Assembly (NCBI GenBank): GCA_002007465.1
Contig: LNAC01000764.1
Coordinates: 62,001 to 126,000 of the forward strand
Direction: 5' to 3'
DNA: 64,000 bases
Source of the DNA: Ailurus styani
Lineage: Eukaryota > Chordata > Mammalia > Carnivora > Ailuridae
The position numbers were made by a program, and so were the translations under genes. Below the pieces are notes generated by a model. That model saw only the letters and a list, made by a program, of their open reading frames with translations, searched no databases and was not told the origin of the DNA. Below, piece by piece: positions 1-10,341 of this stretch (its first letter is position 1; each line of letters opens with the position of its first letter).

Positions 1-154
1 CTTCCCTGGGGGCACCTGGGTGGCTCAGGTCATGATCTCAGCAGGGAGCCTGTTTCCCCCTCTCTCTCTGCCTGCCTCTCTGCCTACTTGTGATCTCTCT
101 CTCTTTGTCAAATAAATAAATAAGTAAAATCTTAAAAAAAAAAATGCTTCCCTG
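1..154 (+). repeat. CAN-SINE (tRNA-Lys-derived carnivore SINE), internally deleted
   Basis: The body runs from about 8 to 144 with the head 'ggcacctgggtggctca', the CT-rich middle, the stretch 'gcctacttgtgatctc' and an 'aaataaataaataa' plus poly-A tail. The host duplication 'cttccctg' appears at 1-8 and 147-154, so the insertion is complete at both ends although the window cuts the flank. Two internal segments are missing compared with the copy at 7717-7920: one after the first 'ggctca' and one after 'gatctca'. Non-coding and immobile by itself; family members depend on L1 enzymes. Confidence 0.95.
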
Positions 155-892
155 TACCAGAAGAAAAGAAGCACCCTTTAATAAGGAGACAAAGCTGAGA
201 GAATTCTACACCAACCAACTCGTTAAAAGAATTCTTAACTTCCTTCAGTCTCTTTTAGTTACTTTTCTACAACTGCCTCTCTCTGTTCAACATAATATAA
301 AAGTACTTGGGTTTTGCCACTTCTCCACGTCATCATTTCCTTATGATAGCTCCTGTGTCACATAGAGCTTACATAAATTTGTGGGCTTTTTCTCCTGTTG
401 ATCTGTCTTTTTTTTTTAAGATTTTATTTATTTGTTTGTCAGAGAGAGAGAGAAAGCACAAGCTGGGGGAGAGGCAGAGGGAGAAGCAGACTCCCTGCTG
501 AGCAGGCAGCCCTACGTGAAACTCGATCCCAGGACCCTGGGATCAGGACCTGAGCCAAAAGCAGACACTTTATTTTTTTGTCCCAGGGGTACAGGTCTGT
601 GAATCATCAGGCTTACACCTTTCACAGCATTCACCAAAGCACAAACCCTCTCCAATGTCCATAACCCATCCACCCTATCCCTACCCTCCCACCCCCCAGT
701 AACCCTCAGTTTGTTTGTGAGGTTAGAAGTCTCTTATGGTTTGTCTCCTTCCCCATCCCATCTTGTTTCATTATTTTTCCCTCCCTACCCCCCACGACCC
801 CCCACCCTGCCCCTCAAGTTCCTCATATCAGAGAGATCATATGATAATTGTCTTTCTCTGATTGACTTATTTCGCTCAGCATAATACCCTCC

Positions 893-1005
893 AGTTCCAT
901 CCATGTCGTTGCGAATGGCAAGATTTCGTTTCTTTTGATAGCTGCATANAGTTCCATCCATGTCGTTGCAAATGGCAAGATTTCATTTCTTTTGATAGCT
1001 GCATA
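893..1005. repeat. 56-base direct duplication around a single N
   Basis: Positions 893-948 and 950-1005 are two copies of the same L1 segment ('agttccatccatgtcgttgc...gctgcata') separated by one N at 949. They differ at two sites, both cg versus ca. Homologous L1 DNA has one copy here. Probably two assembly pieces or haplotypes joined without overlap removal. Confidence 0.9.
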
Positions 1006-1113
1006 GTATTCCATTGTATATATATACCACCTCTTCTTTATCCATTCATCTGTTGATGGACATCTAGGTTCTTTCCTTAGTTTGGCTATTGTGGACATTG
1101 CTGCTGTACACAT

Positions 1114-1440
1114 TCAGGTGCATGTGCCCCTGAGGATCACTACCTTTGTATCTTTAGGGTAAATACCCAGTAGTGCAATTGCTGGGTCATAGGGTAGCTC
1201 TATTTTCAACTTTTTGAGGAAACTCCACACTGTTTTCCAGAGTCGCTGTACCAGCTTGCATTCCCACCAACAGTGTAGGAGAGTTCCCCTTTCTCCATAT
1301 CCTCGCCAATATCTGTCATTTCCTGACTTACTGATTTTAGCCATTTTGACTGGTGTGAGGTGGTATCTCATTGTAGTTTTGATTTGTATTTCTCTGATGC
1401 TGAGTGATGTTGAGGACTTTTTCATGTGTCTGTTGGCCAT
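1114..1440 (-). pseudogene. LINE-1 ORF2 C-terminal remnant
   Basis: The open frame of about 108 codons encodes the L1 ORF2 protein C-terminal region, after the reverse transcriptase domain. Typical strings are '[17 protein letters not shown]', '[12 protein letters not shown]' and '[17 protein letters not shown]'. A full ORF2 is about 1,270 residues, so the endonuclease and reverse transcriptase domains are absent because the insertion is 5'-truncated. The initial Met is an internal codon, not a real start. A further ORF2 piece (ending 'SEKDNYHMISLI') continues towards 823 in another frame. No functional product is expected. Confidence 0.9.
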
Positions 1441-1510
1441 TTGGATGTCTTCCGAAAGCAGACACTTAATCGACTGAGCCGCCCATGCCCCCCTGCTGTT
1501 GATCTGTCTT

Positions 1511-2184
1511 ATAGCAGTTTAATGCTCAGGCCCAGCTGAAAAGTCCTGGAGGGTAGAGGTAAGATACTACCTCCTCCACAGGTGCTGATATTTCTCAGGA
1601 GAAGCTGCAGGCCCAGCTCCGATGGGCCAAGGGATGGGGAGGGTGAGCTGAGAGCTACTGGCAGGGTGAACGGTTTTATTTTAACAGGAGGAACAAGAAG
1701 CAGATAGGAAGGAGCACAGATACTGAAAAGCAATGTGACAGCCTGCACCCCCTTCTCCTGCCCTACTGCGTTGCTCACACATCCCTGCCAAAGTGTTATG
1801 CCCTCCAAACGGGGACCAAAGAAGCATCCACCCAAAGGAGCCCTTCTACTGGAGAAGCAAAATGGAAAAAAGACCATCCAGTCAGATGTGGTTCTAGACT
1901 TTCCAATACCAGCCCAACTGGCCATAGAAAGAGACTAGTGTCTATGAAGGCATTTAGAGCATAGATTCCTTATAGCTTAAAAGTATGAATTCCATGCCCA
2001 CTTCCTATATCAAGGTCCATCCATGTACAAGGACAACTGTGCCACACTGACCCCTGGCGGACAGCAAACATTAAGATACTATCATGCGGCAACATCAACA
2101 TCTTTTCTAAGACATGGTACTACCAGAGGTGTGAAAAGGTGAAAAAAATGTATTTTATAATAAGTGAGGTATAATATATCTTCA
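1511..2184. other. Unique sequence without recognised genes
   Basis: No recognisable repeat or exon. An open frame on the minus strand (1509-1925, 138 codons) has no recognisable domain. A stretch resembling half of a CTCF motif ('gacccctggcgg') lies near 2049-2060. Confidence 0.5.
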
Positions 2185-2285
2185 CAACCAGATAGCCCAA
2201 TGGCAGGGGCCATGATTTGTTTATACTGTTTTCTCTTTGATCCCAACAGCTTGGTATGTAGATTCAAGGCCTGTTTGCAGAATTA
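2185..2285 (+). repeat. Probable LINE-2 3' fragment
   Basis: The order of short words 'caatggcaggggccatg', 'tactgttttctctttgatcc' and 'cccaacagcttggtatgtag' follows the conserved L2 3' end (…gggcagggaccatg… tgtatccccagcgcc…). Highly diverged, so boundaries are approximate. Confidence 0.5.
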
Positions 2286-2394
2286 AATTAAATTTAGTAA
2301 GACACTTTGATTAAAGGAGAGATACAATACAAAATGCATCATCCAGGAAGAGGTCATGCACATTGCCCTCTAATATTTGCATAGCTTTCAACGG

Positions 2395-2545
2395 CATTCT
2401 CTTCTTCTGATTTTGAGGTAAATGCAGAATTTGTCAATCCTATTTTAAATTTGAGGAAACTGGGGCTCTGAAACATTAAAATGATGTTCTCAGGAACACA
2501 TGACCAGTAAACTGTAGAGTCAGTCAGTCCCGGCAAGTGGTGAAT
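2395..2545 (-). repeat. MIR fragment
   Basis: The core 'tttgaggaaactggggctct' followed by 'aggaacacatgaccagtaaa' and 'agagtcagtcagtccc' follows the antisense MIR order: gaggaaactgaggctc, then the cacacagctagtaag word, then agccggga. An old tRNA-derived mammalian SINE. Confidence 0.65.
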
Positions 2546-3079
2546 GTGTGCTGCAGCCACAGGAGTAGTAACACCAAACACTCCAGAGTGGCCAAACCAG
2601 GAACTAGAGAATTAATCAAGTCAAGAAACAGCTTGCCTCCTCTCTCTGTTCCTCTCTCTCTCCCCCTAGAAGAGTCATACGTCACAAGACCCTGAACATC
2701 TTTAAAGAGGAACCAAAACAGTAAAAAGAAAATGCCCCAACTGGTTAAGATTGATAAAACAGGTATTGCTTTGTTTTGCTTCTTGGATTTATAGAAATAA
2801 AGAATAAGTAAAATACGCAGAAAGGGAAGTGTTTGTTTTCTGTTTATTTATGGGCTTGAATGAGAACTCCATGTTCAATTTAAGAAAGAGGAAATGCATG
2901 AATCTCAGGAAAACTTCCTTAAGATTCTTCTTCACAGAATTTGTTTTTATCAAGATTGAAAAATAAATAATTCTAAAATCAATAAGGGGAAAATATTTAT
3001 TAGTCTTCAATTTTGCTCCTCTATAAAACTGATGATTATAGTTTTATATGTAAATTTCAAAATCTCCTCTATATTTTTG
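2546..3079. other. Unique AT-rich sequence
   Basis: Nothing recognised. A CT-rich run (2637-2670) and long A/T tracts are present; small open frames are fortuitous. Confidence 0.5.
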
Positions 3080-3960
3080 TATTTCTTTGCTTTTAATTTG
3101 AAAATATATCACGGACATTCTAACATGTCAATATGCATACATATGACTCATTGTTTTATTTTTTCATAAAAAAACCTATTATGTTTGCTTCATAATTTCT
3201 GCAATCATTTACTACCCATAGAAATTCAGACTTTCACCACTACTGACAAAGTTGCAGTAACAATCCTTATACACATATTCTTAAATATTGATATTTCTAT
3301 TTTCATAACAAAGTTTCCCCACCATGGGAATACTGATGTAAAGGGATACACAAATTTTAAATTTTAGAAACTAGTGTTTAATTATTTTGCAAAAAATGGC
3401 AGTCAAAATTCACATTCCCAACTGCATGATATAATACTGCTAATTTCTCCATATCTTTGCTAGAATTTTTGTTTTTGTTTTGTTTTTTTGGCCAGTCAAG
3501 TTCATGGAAAATAAAATTACATTTTATTTTGATTTTTGTTTTCCTGATAACTGGAAATACTTCCATATCTCTACTGGTCATTTGTATTCCCTTTTGTTAT
3601 CACTTTTCTATTTCTGTCCTTTGTCCATTTTTCTGTAGAACTGCTTATGCTTTTTCTGAGAGCTTTTTACATACTAGAATGTTAATCCTCTAATTGTCAA
3701 TATGTTATTTTTCTCCCATTTGCCATATTTTAGTCAATTCTAATATCCATCCAAAATCTTCCTATACACATAATTATACAAGTATTACCCTAAAATTTAT
3801 TTTAATATTTTTAAATGTAGGGTTTTAATCCACATGTGCTTAATTTTTCTGCTTTAATATGAGATAGACTTATTCCTCATGATTTATTACAGTTATATCA
3901 ACACAGTTCATTAAATAATTCTTTTTGGAACATCTGAACTCATGTTGTTTCCAACTATAC
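3080..3960 (-). repeat. Ancient LINE-1 (L1M-type) fragment
   Basis: It follows the antisense order of old mammalian L1 ORF2 3' regions: 'tctaacatgtcaatatgcat' near 3119, 'cattcccaactgcatgatat' near 3411, 'gataactggaaatacttcca' near 3545, 'ctttgtccatttttctgta' near 3619, and 'acagttcattaaataattc' near 3904. Many substitutions and gaps and no reading frame, so it is much older than the L1s at 571 and 10053. Confidence 0.75.
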
Positions 3961-4384
3961 ATTAAGTGCATTTATGAACTCCCTACTCAGTGAGGGAAAC
4001 TTTTTGATACATTGAGACTATTTTATAAAATTAAATGAGGCCATGGAATAGGAGGATGTTGTTTCTGGTAAGCTGCTCTCAACAATTTTGCACTTGTTTT
4101 AGAAGGTACACAAAAACCTTAGAAGCTAGAGCCTTTAATTTTGAAATTATGAAACATAGAGTAGGTTTTTAATAATGAAAGAAGTAAAACAAATAAATAA
4201 TGACAACAAATGTTTGCCTAATAGACATAATGGATCTTCATAATGGAAAGAATAAATTGGATATCAGATATTTGCCAAAATATTTTTGTTTTGTTTTTAT
4301 TTGAACACTGTGGGAAGCCATCTTTACAACTAGAAGAATAATATAATAGACACATAAAGGTTCTTGGGATGATGATTTTGTACC
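3961..4384. other. Unique sequence
   Basis: AT-rich, no recognised repeat, exon or motif cluster. Confidence 0.5.
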
Positions 4385-4800
4385 ATTTGGGACTATTTAG
4401 GTTGCAAATGATAAATAAACCAACTCAAACTCGCAAGATTTTCTATTGACTTACATAACTAGCAAGTTTTAGAGTTGCCTCACTTTGAAAATGGCTCAGC
4501 CCAGGGATCCTTATGATATCACCTGAAAGTAGACCCTTTTCATCTCTGGGATTTTCTTTCATCTATGCTGGCATCACTCTTGAGTTCAAATAGTAGTATA
4601 ATGACTGCGAGCAACTACAAGTCCACATTTTCACAGGTTCAATTTCAGCATCAATGATAGTGGTGACTCTTTCTGGTATCTCACAGAACTTACCACTCTA
4701 CTGGGATCTGGGATCTGGGATCATGTGCCCGCGCCTGAATCAACCTCTGTAGCCAGAAGAGTAGAATCAATCTATTTTCCAGAATTCTGCCATCTGCCCT
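4385..4800 (+). repeat. Ancient interspersed repeat, family not named
   Basis: The series 'ttgcaaatgataaataaacc', 'tttctattgacttacataac', 'ctctgggattttctttcatc', 'ggatcatgtgcccgcgcctg' and 'tcaacctctgtagccag' matches in order a common ancient mammalian repeat whose exact name I cannot recall. It includes a local (tgggatc)3 expansion at about 4702-4722. Boundaries are approximate. Confidence 0.55.
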
Positions 4801-4904
4801 TCCTAGAGCAGTCAGTATGGCCTATCCTAGGTTATAAACTATACCCATGTGGCTAGAGATGGAAACCAATGAGAACTCCTTGGACTGACGGTAGAAGTGT
4901 GGCC

Positions 4905-4965
4905 TCAAAAGATTTAAAAAAAGAAAAAATAAAGAAAAGAAAAGAGAAAGAAAAAAAATGGTATA
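4905..4965. repeat. A/G-rich low-complexity tract
   Basis: Interrupted (aaaag)n purine run in unique DNA. Confidence 0.8.
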
Positions 4966-6644
4966 CTGCTGTGTCTTATTTGAAGAAATAAGAAGAAATG
5001 CTGAAAAACTGAAACAAAAATATCTACCATACGGATCATCTTTGTGTCCTAATAACAACCTAAAAGTCTCACTGTCTATAAGCTTCCAGGAAAGGGAAAC
5101 TAAATAGAAAATGATTAAGAAGTCACTAGGTGAGAGAGACACTCGGCAGGCAGCTGTAATCCTTGCCAGTTTAGAGAACCAAGACTGAAGAGTGTCTTGG
5201 ATAATTATTAAATAATGATCAGAATGGAGAGCATTTAGATTCATTGCAAGATCAAGGAAACTTCTATAAAAGGACAGTGGGAGGAAAAGGCTGACATTAA
5301 TATAACAGTGTTAAGAAGCTACTTCAGATGTTGAATATGCAGCACAGAGCTTCTAGCCTCCTTCTTCTGCTCTAAATGTCCTCACCTTGGATAATTACGT
5401 CCTTCCTGCAAATGAGCATCCATAATAACTCCACACTCTAATGGGGTGAGTGGCGAGGGGTATGCACAGTGGGTAAAAATGATTTGGACAGATAGCAGTG
5501 ATAATGTATAGACAGTAATGAAAAAGAAATTACAGATAAGAGATTTTATTCTCTCTCTACAAATTTTCATCACTGGAAAAAAAAAGGCTAGTTTCTCAGC
5601 TCTAAATTTTAGCAATGGTTTGGAGATATTATACCCTCAAGAACTGTTTATCCCTTGATCTCATCAGACCTACAAATTGCCTTCTGATACTATTTTATCC
5701 TCCATGCTTCTGATCAAGTAGGCTCTGGGCAGCTCCAAGAACCTTCTGGAATGTCTATATTTGGTTCACAAATGAAAGTTCCACTTGCCCTTCAAGATGA
5801 TGGCAGGCAGACCGTGGACCTCTGCCAAAGGATCTAGGACTCCTCAATGTTTACCAAGCATGCATCACTGAGGGGCTGGAAGTGGAAAGCCAGGAGCAGG
5901 TGATGGAGCATTTCTCTGCACTGGATGGAAGCTAACCTCCTTCAGCCTGGCTCAGATCTGCCAAGCTCCTTTTACACAACGAGGCAGAGACTCAGGAAAT
6001 GTTTGTGGAACTCTGAAAGAACTAAATGAATATCATTAATATCAGTCTTGTAATAGCATGCAGTGGACACCTATTCAACAAATGGCATAATCTTTTCTTA
6101 GCAGCTCATCACCCTTCTCTCTCCAGAAGAATCTTATAATGTTTATAATCTTACTATTATTCTCTGATTCAATGTTAAACTAGTCTATAAGAATACTGGT
6201 GTTCACTGGGTACATTTTAATTCTAAACCCATGATTTTATCACTGATAATGATTTTTTGGTTTATATTGCAGTAGCTCCATGAAAACGTAATTATCTTCC
6301 TTGGGAAATCCAAACATTTCCCCAAGTTTGACCATGAAAATGAGGCTCTGTTGTTATTATTACTCAGGACCTTCTACAAAAAAGAAGGCAGAATACATTT
6401 CCTTTTTATGAGTTAGTTTCTATACCATTTGTCTGAATGCTGTGGTCATCCTTGGTCTGCAAGGAAATGGTTTCTAAAAACATGTGGATTCTCTATTATC
6501 CAAATTGTCCTTGGAAATGCTCAGAATGGTTGAAACCAACCCTGTGTGGCGGGTTCCAGCCTTTATAGCCCAAATTTCCTTTTATTGGTGGAAATAATTT
6601 GAAAAATGTAACTTGAGAATTGAGGGTTTAGAAAATAGAACTAA
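4966..6644. other. Unique sequence, no genes seen
   Basis: About 1.7 kb with no recognisable repeat. Open frames at 4822-5244 and 5382-5615 (minus) show no domain, and the first runs through the purine tract. I see no credible exon pair. Confidence 0.5.
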
Positions 6645-6860
6645 ATAATGTCTGCCATTTATTATGGAAGGATCTTTGTGAATCAGATGTGGCATTAAGC
6701 ACTTAGGTATAGTTTTTCATTTAATGCAGAGCAGGTCTATTCGGTTATAGTCTATGATCTCCATTTTACAGAGAAGGAGAACCACAGCTTATAGAGATCA
6801 AATAATTAGAGCAAAAGATAGGATGTGAATCCTGGCCCAAGCAACTTCAAAGACCTGAAT
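6645..6860 (-). repeat. MIR, nearly full length
   Basis: Antisense MIR words occur in order: 'ctgccatttattatgg', 'ggcattaagcacttaggta', 'tttcatttaatgcagagc', 'atctccattttacagagaag', 'ggatgtgaatcctggccc'. The conserved core around 'cattttacagagaaggag' is clear. Confidence 0.85.
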
Positions 6861-7700
6861 TGTCACAGGATACCGGACACCTCCTAGGACCTGAAACTTA
6901 TTTAAACTTCAACTAAAGCATGTCTTAAAGTGGCCAAATAATACAGAGCATTAGCCATAAGACACAACTGACCAAATAAGAGATTCCTACAACAAAGACA
7001 GAGGACTTTGTCAACAAATTTTCCACTAACATTAAAATAGTTGAATCATATTATGGCTGTGGTCCTCATAATTATCAGAGTAATGCTCAGATAAAATAAC
7101 ATTTCAAAGAAGTGAAGGGGACTACTGATTCCCCAAATAGGCAAAACCAGTTGCTTTACATTTCAATCTGAAATATTTTAGTTAATCCATATTTTTGGGA
7201 CCCAATTACATGAAACAAATTTGTAACATTGCAAGATTACACTACAAGTAGATATCAGAAAGAATATGGAGATGATGGTCAGTTCGGTATGTTGAGTTGG
7301 ATAGCGAAAGATTTTATGGACTTTTCATATTTATCATTGCATAGTTGAGTTTCTCAAAATAGAAATGTCTTAGATGCAGAATAATCAGGCCAGAAATCCT
7401 TGTCAAATTCTAAATCCTCTAATAAATTCAAAAGTAACAGAAAAAATAATTTGAGCACTAGAATTTCAGACTACATACAGTAACTACAAGACAACCATAA
7501 TTATTTTAATTAATCCTTACATCCAACCCAAAGGAAGTCCAAAAGTCAGATTTTTTTTAAGGAAAGGAATAACGAATTCCATTCTCCTTCCACAGTTTCA
7601 GTTTTTGCAGGTGCTAGTTTATTTGCCTAAGACCAAGACAAAATGAAGTGGTATGATGTCAGTTGCATACTAAAAAAACTGAGAGCTAAAGATAAAACTA
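6861..7700. other. Unique sequence, no genes seen
   Basis: AT-rich, without a recognised repeat or exon. Confidence 0.5.
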
Positions 7701-7716
7701 TAAAGTCTATGGTAGG

Positions 7717-7920
7717 GCGCCTGGGTGGCTCAGTGGGTTAAAGCCTCTGCTTTCGGCTCAGGTCATGATCTCAGCGTCCTGGGATCGAGGCCCACATCAG
7801 GCTCTCTGCTCAGCAGGGAGCCTGCTTCCTCCTCTCCTTGTCTCTCTGCCTGCCTCTCTGCCTACTTGTGATCTCTCTCTCTCTGTGTCAAATAAATAAA
7901 TAAAATCTTAAAAAAAAAAA
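7717..7920 (+). repeat. CAN-SINE, full length and young
   Basis: The complete order is present: head 'cgcctgggtggctcagtggg', box B-like 'ggtcatgatctcagcg', 'ctctgctcagcagggagcct', a CT-rich part with 'tctgcctacttgtgatctct', then 'aaataaataaataaaatctt' and an A10 tail. A perfect 16-base target-site duplication, 'taaagtctatggtagg', lies at 7701-7716 and 7921-7936. The clean ends and consensus-like body suggest recent insertion. This copy is a useful local reference for the subfamily. Confidence 0.97.
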
Positions 7921-7949
7921 TAAAGTCTATGGTAGGCAAGCAAACATCA

Positions 7950-8145
7950 CTTCTACCAGCCCAGTAGATCTTAGCCCTGTATGCACATTAAAATCCCCCA
8001 AGAGATTAAACAAACCCTGATGTCCAGGTCACATCCAAGACCAATTACATCAGAATTTCTAGGGACAGGATGGAGGTAATGGTATTTTTTTAAGTTTTCT
8101 AGGTGATTCCAAAAGGCAGCCAAGGTTGAAAAAACACTGTACTAG
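7950..8145 (+). repeat. MER5A-like hAT-Charlie DNA transposon remnant
   Basis: The order 'gcacattaaaatcccccaag', 'ccaggtcacatccaagacc', 'aattacatcagaatttctag', 'tctaggtgattccaaaagg', 'aaggttgaaaaa' follows the non-autonomous MER5A element. Terminal inverted repeats are decayed. Non-coding. Confidence 0.75.
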
Positions 8146-9714
8146 GGAACATGTGGAAAGGAGAGACCAATATCAGACCTTCCTCTGGGGCTGTTTCTAG
8201 GCTTCATGCAAGTTAACTAAACCGGGCAGTAAGAATCTACAGCCTTGCCTAAAGACTCAGTTCAGGTCAACTTGAATTTACCTACTGATGCAAAGACCAT
8301 ACATAACCCTGCCCTCAGCGAGTTTGTTCTCAGTTGCAGGATGTGATTCGTATAACTGACTGTGATGGGATTCAATGACAGCAGTCAAACTTGTGTCCTC
8401 AAACAAAACCACAATGGTAATACAAAGGAAAGACACATTCCTGGAGGTGATGGTCAGCAGAAGAGATATCCCAAAGCACTCTCATGGAAGAGATAATGTC
8501 TAGGGAAAGGTACTCCCAAGGGCAGGAAGCATGTAAGCTTCAGAAGTACAGAAACAGGAGACACATTTTAGGAAGAGCTGGAACACGGGTAATGTAAGGA
8601 GAGTTGGATCATACAGTTCTAGAAGATTCTTTTCTGTTTCAGATGCCCAAAGACTTCTGTGATTCCCAGTATCTCCTTCTAGGATTCTAGTTGTCCCAGC
8701 AGTTACTGTCAGACATCACAATGATCACTTAATACACTTAATACTTAATACACTTCCCCAAAAGGAGATGGTTAAAAGCACATTTTTGTAGAGATATCCT
8801 GCTGCAAGCAACCTGACGAGGTCAATAGAACTATCCCTCAGGCTTGTCTAGGTCTCTATTAAGCTCATAAAAGAGAGATTTCACAAAGCAGAAAGCTCAT
8901 TTTAGTTTATGGATTTATGAAAAGAGCCAGTTTGACTGGTGAAAATGTCAATCAATTCTTGTCTTAAAAAGTGAGCTGAAATGAGAGGATAGTCAGCCTC
9001 TAGAAGGTTGTAACCCACGTAGGAAAACTGAGCACGGAGGTTACAGTAGAGTGAAAAACTGATAATGAAAGCAAATCTTCAGTAAAAGCTTAATTAATTC
9101 TTCTTCAAAATATGCATCAAATTTCACAATTATAATTTCATAGGCTGCCTCTATGAAAAGATTTTGACAGGCCTGACAGTTATTTGCTCAAAGCCATATA
9201 TTTCACAGGCAGAATTCTTAAATATAAAGTCATCAGTATTTTGTATAAGGATTGCTTTGCACATTTTATGGTAAGTACAGTCACCCAAGGGTATGTACAT
9301 AAATCACACATCTGAAGGGCCTTGATGGTTTCATTTATCACTTGTTGAATGTTCTGGGTCACTCAGATGTTAGAGATACTTTTATTCCTGCCCCTGATTA
9401 CCTATACCTAATAAAACAGTGACAACTCATTAATCAGTCTGCAAAATCAGTGGACAAGCTGCCACCAACTGGAATCTCCATTAAATCGATGACAGAGAAG
9501 TGGGACCAATATGTACACTCATTATCTACATCACGGCTGACATTCCTAGTTTGAAAGGAGCAGTTCTATTAAATGGGTCTGCTGTTGACTGGTAAAATAT
9601 TTCTCTACTGCCATGAAGCCCAAGGTCTCAGAAAATGCACAAGAGGAAAGCCTCTAAACATTATAAGGATGCAATTCTTGCTGTTGGCCAAGCAAATGCA
9701 ATCTGAGGTTGGGA
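8146..9714. other. Unique sequence, no genes seen
   Basis: About 1.6 kb without a recognised repeat. A short tandem of 'acttaatac' lies at about 8726-8754. No coding potential recognised. Confidence 0.5.
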
Positions 9715-9945
9715 TGCCTGGGCCCAGTCACCACTTTGACACTGGTGGTCTCTGCATGAGCTTGAGCTCAGTACTTAGCTCTTCTGAGTTTCCTCATCAA
9801 TGAGAATAACAGAGATTATGCCACAGATTGTTTTGGACATTACATGGATTACTATACATAAAGCAACCGACAGACTAGCAGGCAGAAGACACAAGGTAAG
9901 TGCCCATAACTATCCACCATCACTGTTACTCATCAGTTCCTCTCC
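9715..9945 (+). repeat. MIR
   Basis: Sense MIR order: 'ggcccagtcaccactttgac', 'gtacttagctcttctgagtt', 'tcctcatcaatgagaataac', 'ttttggacattacatgg', 'aaggtaagtgcccataac'. The core 'tcctcatcaatgagaat' is well kept. Confidence 0.75.
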
Positions 9946-10052
9946 ATCACAGGTCACTTGTACAGTTCAAAGCATTTCTTTGAAGGAACTTGGCCTAGAA
10001 TGTTGGGCTGCTTCTCATGGAATTGCAAAAGGAAATGTTAAGAATATTTGTG

Positions 10053-10341
10053 GTACATGAAAAAGTGCTCAACATCACTCGGCATCAGAGAAATACAAAT
10101 CAAAACCACAGTGAGATACCACCTCACATCAGTCAGAAAGGCTAAAATTAACAAGTCAGGAAATGATAGATGTTGGCGAGGATACAGAGAAAGGGGAACC
10201 CTCCTACACTGTTGGTGGGAATGCAAGCTGGTGCAGCCACTCTGGAAAACAGTATGGATGTTCCTCAAAAAGTTGAAAATAGAGCTACCCTATGACCTAG
10301 CAATTGCACTACTGGTATTTACCCTAAAGATACAAATGTAG
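10053..10341 (+). pseudogene. LINE-1 ORF2 C-terminal remnant
   Basis: The open frame gives '[20 protein letters not shown]', '[12 protein letters not shown]' and '[15 protein letters not shown]', then stops at 10341 after a frameshift relative to 'LLGIYPKD'. ORF2 sequence continues beyond in other frames up to about 10600 ('GWN...KSEKDNY'-type region). No endonuclease or reverse transcriptase domain is present. The protein is not expected to be made. Confidence 0.88.

Larger units (their letters stand above)
571..1454 (-). mobile_element. 5'-truncated carnivore LINE-1 inserted in a SINE
   Basis: The 3' end is at 571, with a short A tail (read here as 'tattttttt') next to 'cccaggggtacaggtctgtg'. 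ORF2 C-terminal coding sequence lies at its upstream end. It is flanked by the target-site duplication 'aaagcagacactt' at 558-570 and 1455-1467, typical of target-primed reverse transcription. The 3' end stops soon after 'cctgtacccctggg', earlier than in the related copy at 10053-10874, so polyadenylation was probably premature. It contains the single N and the 56-base duplicated segment at 893-1005. Confidence 0.95.
410..1495 (-). repeat. CAN-SINE, split in two by an L1 insertion
   Basis: The tail side (410-570) shows 'aagattttatttattt', a GA-rich middle and 'ccctgctgagcaggcagccc'. The head side (1455-1495) shows 'cttaatcgactgagccgccc'. The pieces are separated by the L1 at 571-1454. A 15-base target-site duplication, 'ctgttgatctgtctt', flanks the whole composite at 395-409 and 1496-1510, proving that the two pieces were one insertion. 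The subtype has 'gcacaagctgggggagagg' rather than the 'tcacaagtaggcagag' form, so it is probably an older subfamily. Confidence 0.95.

Noticed and set aside
1509..1925. 138-codon open frame on the minus strand
   Set aside because: No domain, no typical exon boundary or start context, and codon content looks like random GC-richer DNA. A 138-codon frame is possible by chance in a window of this size.
7717..7800. tRNA-like sequence with promoter boxes
   Set aside because: It is the tRNA-Lys-derived head of a CAN-SINE, not a tRNA gene. The same holds for every other SINE head in the window.
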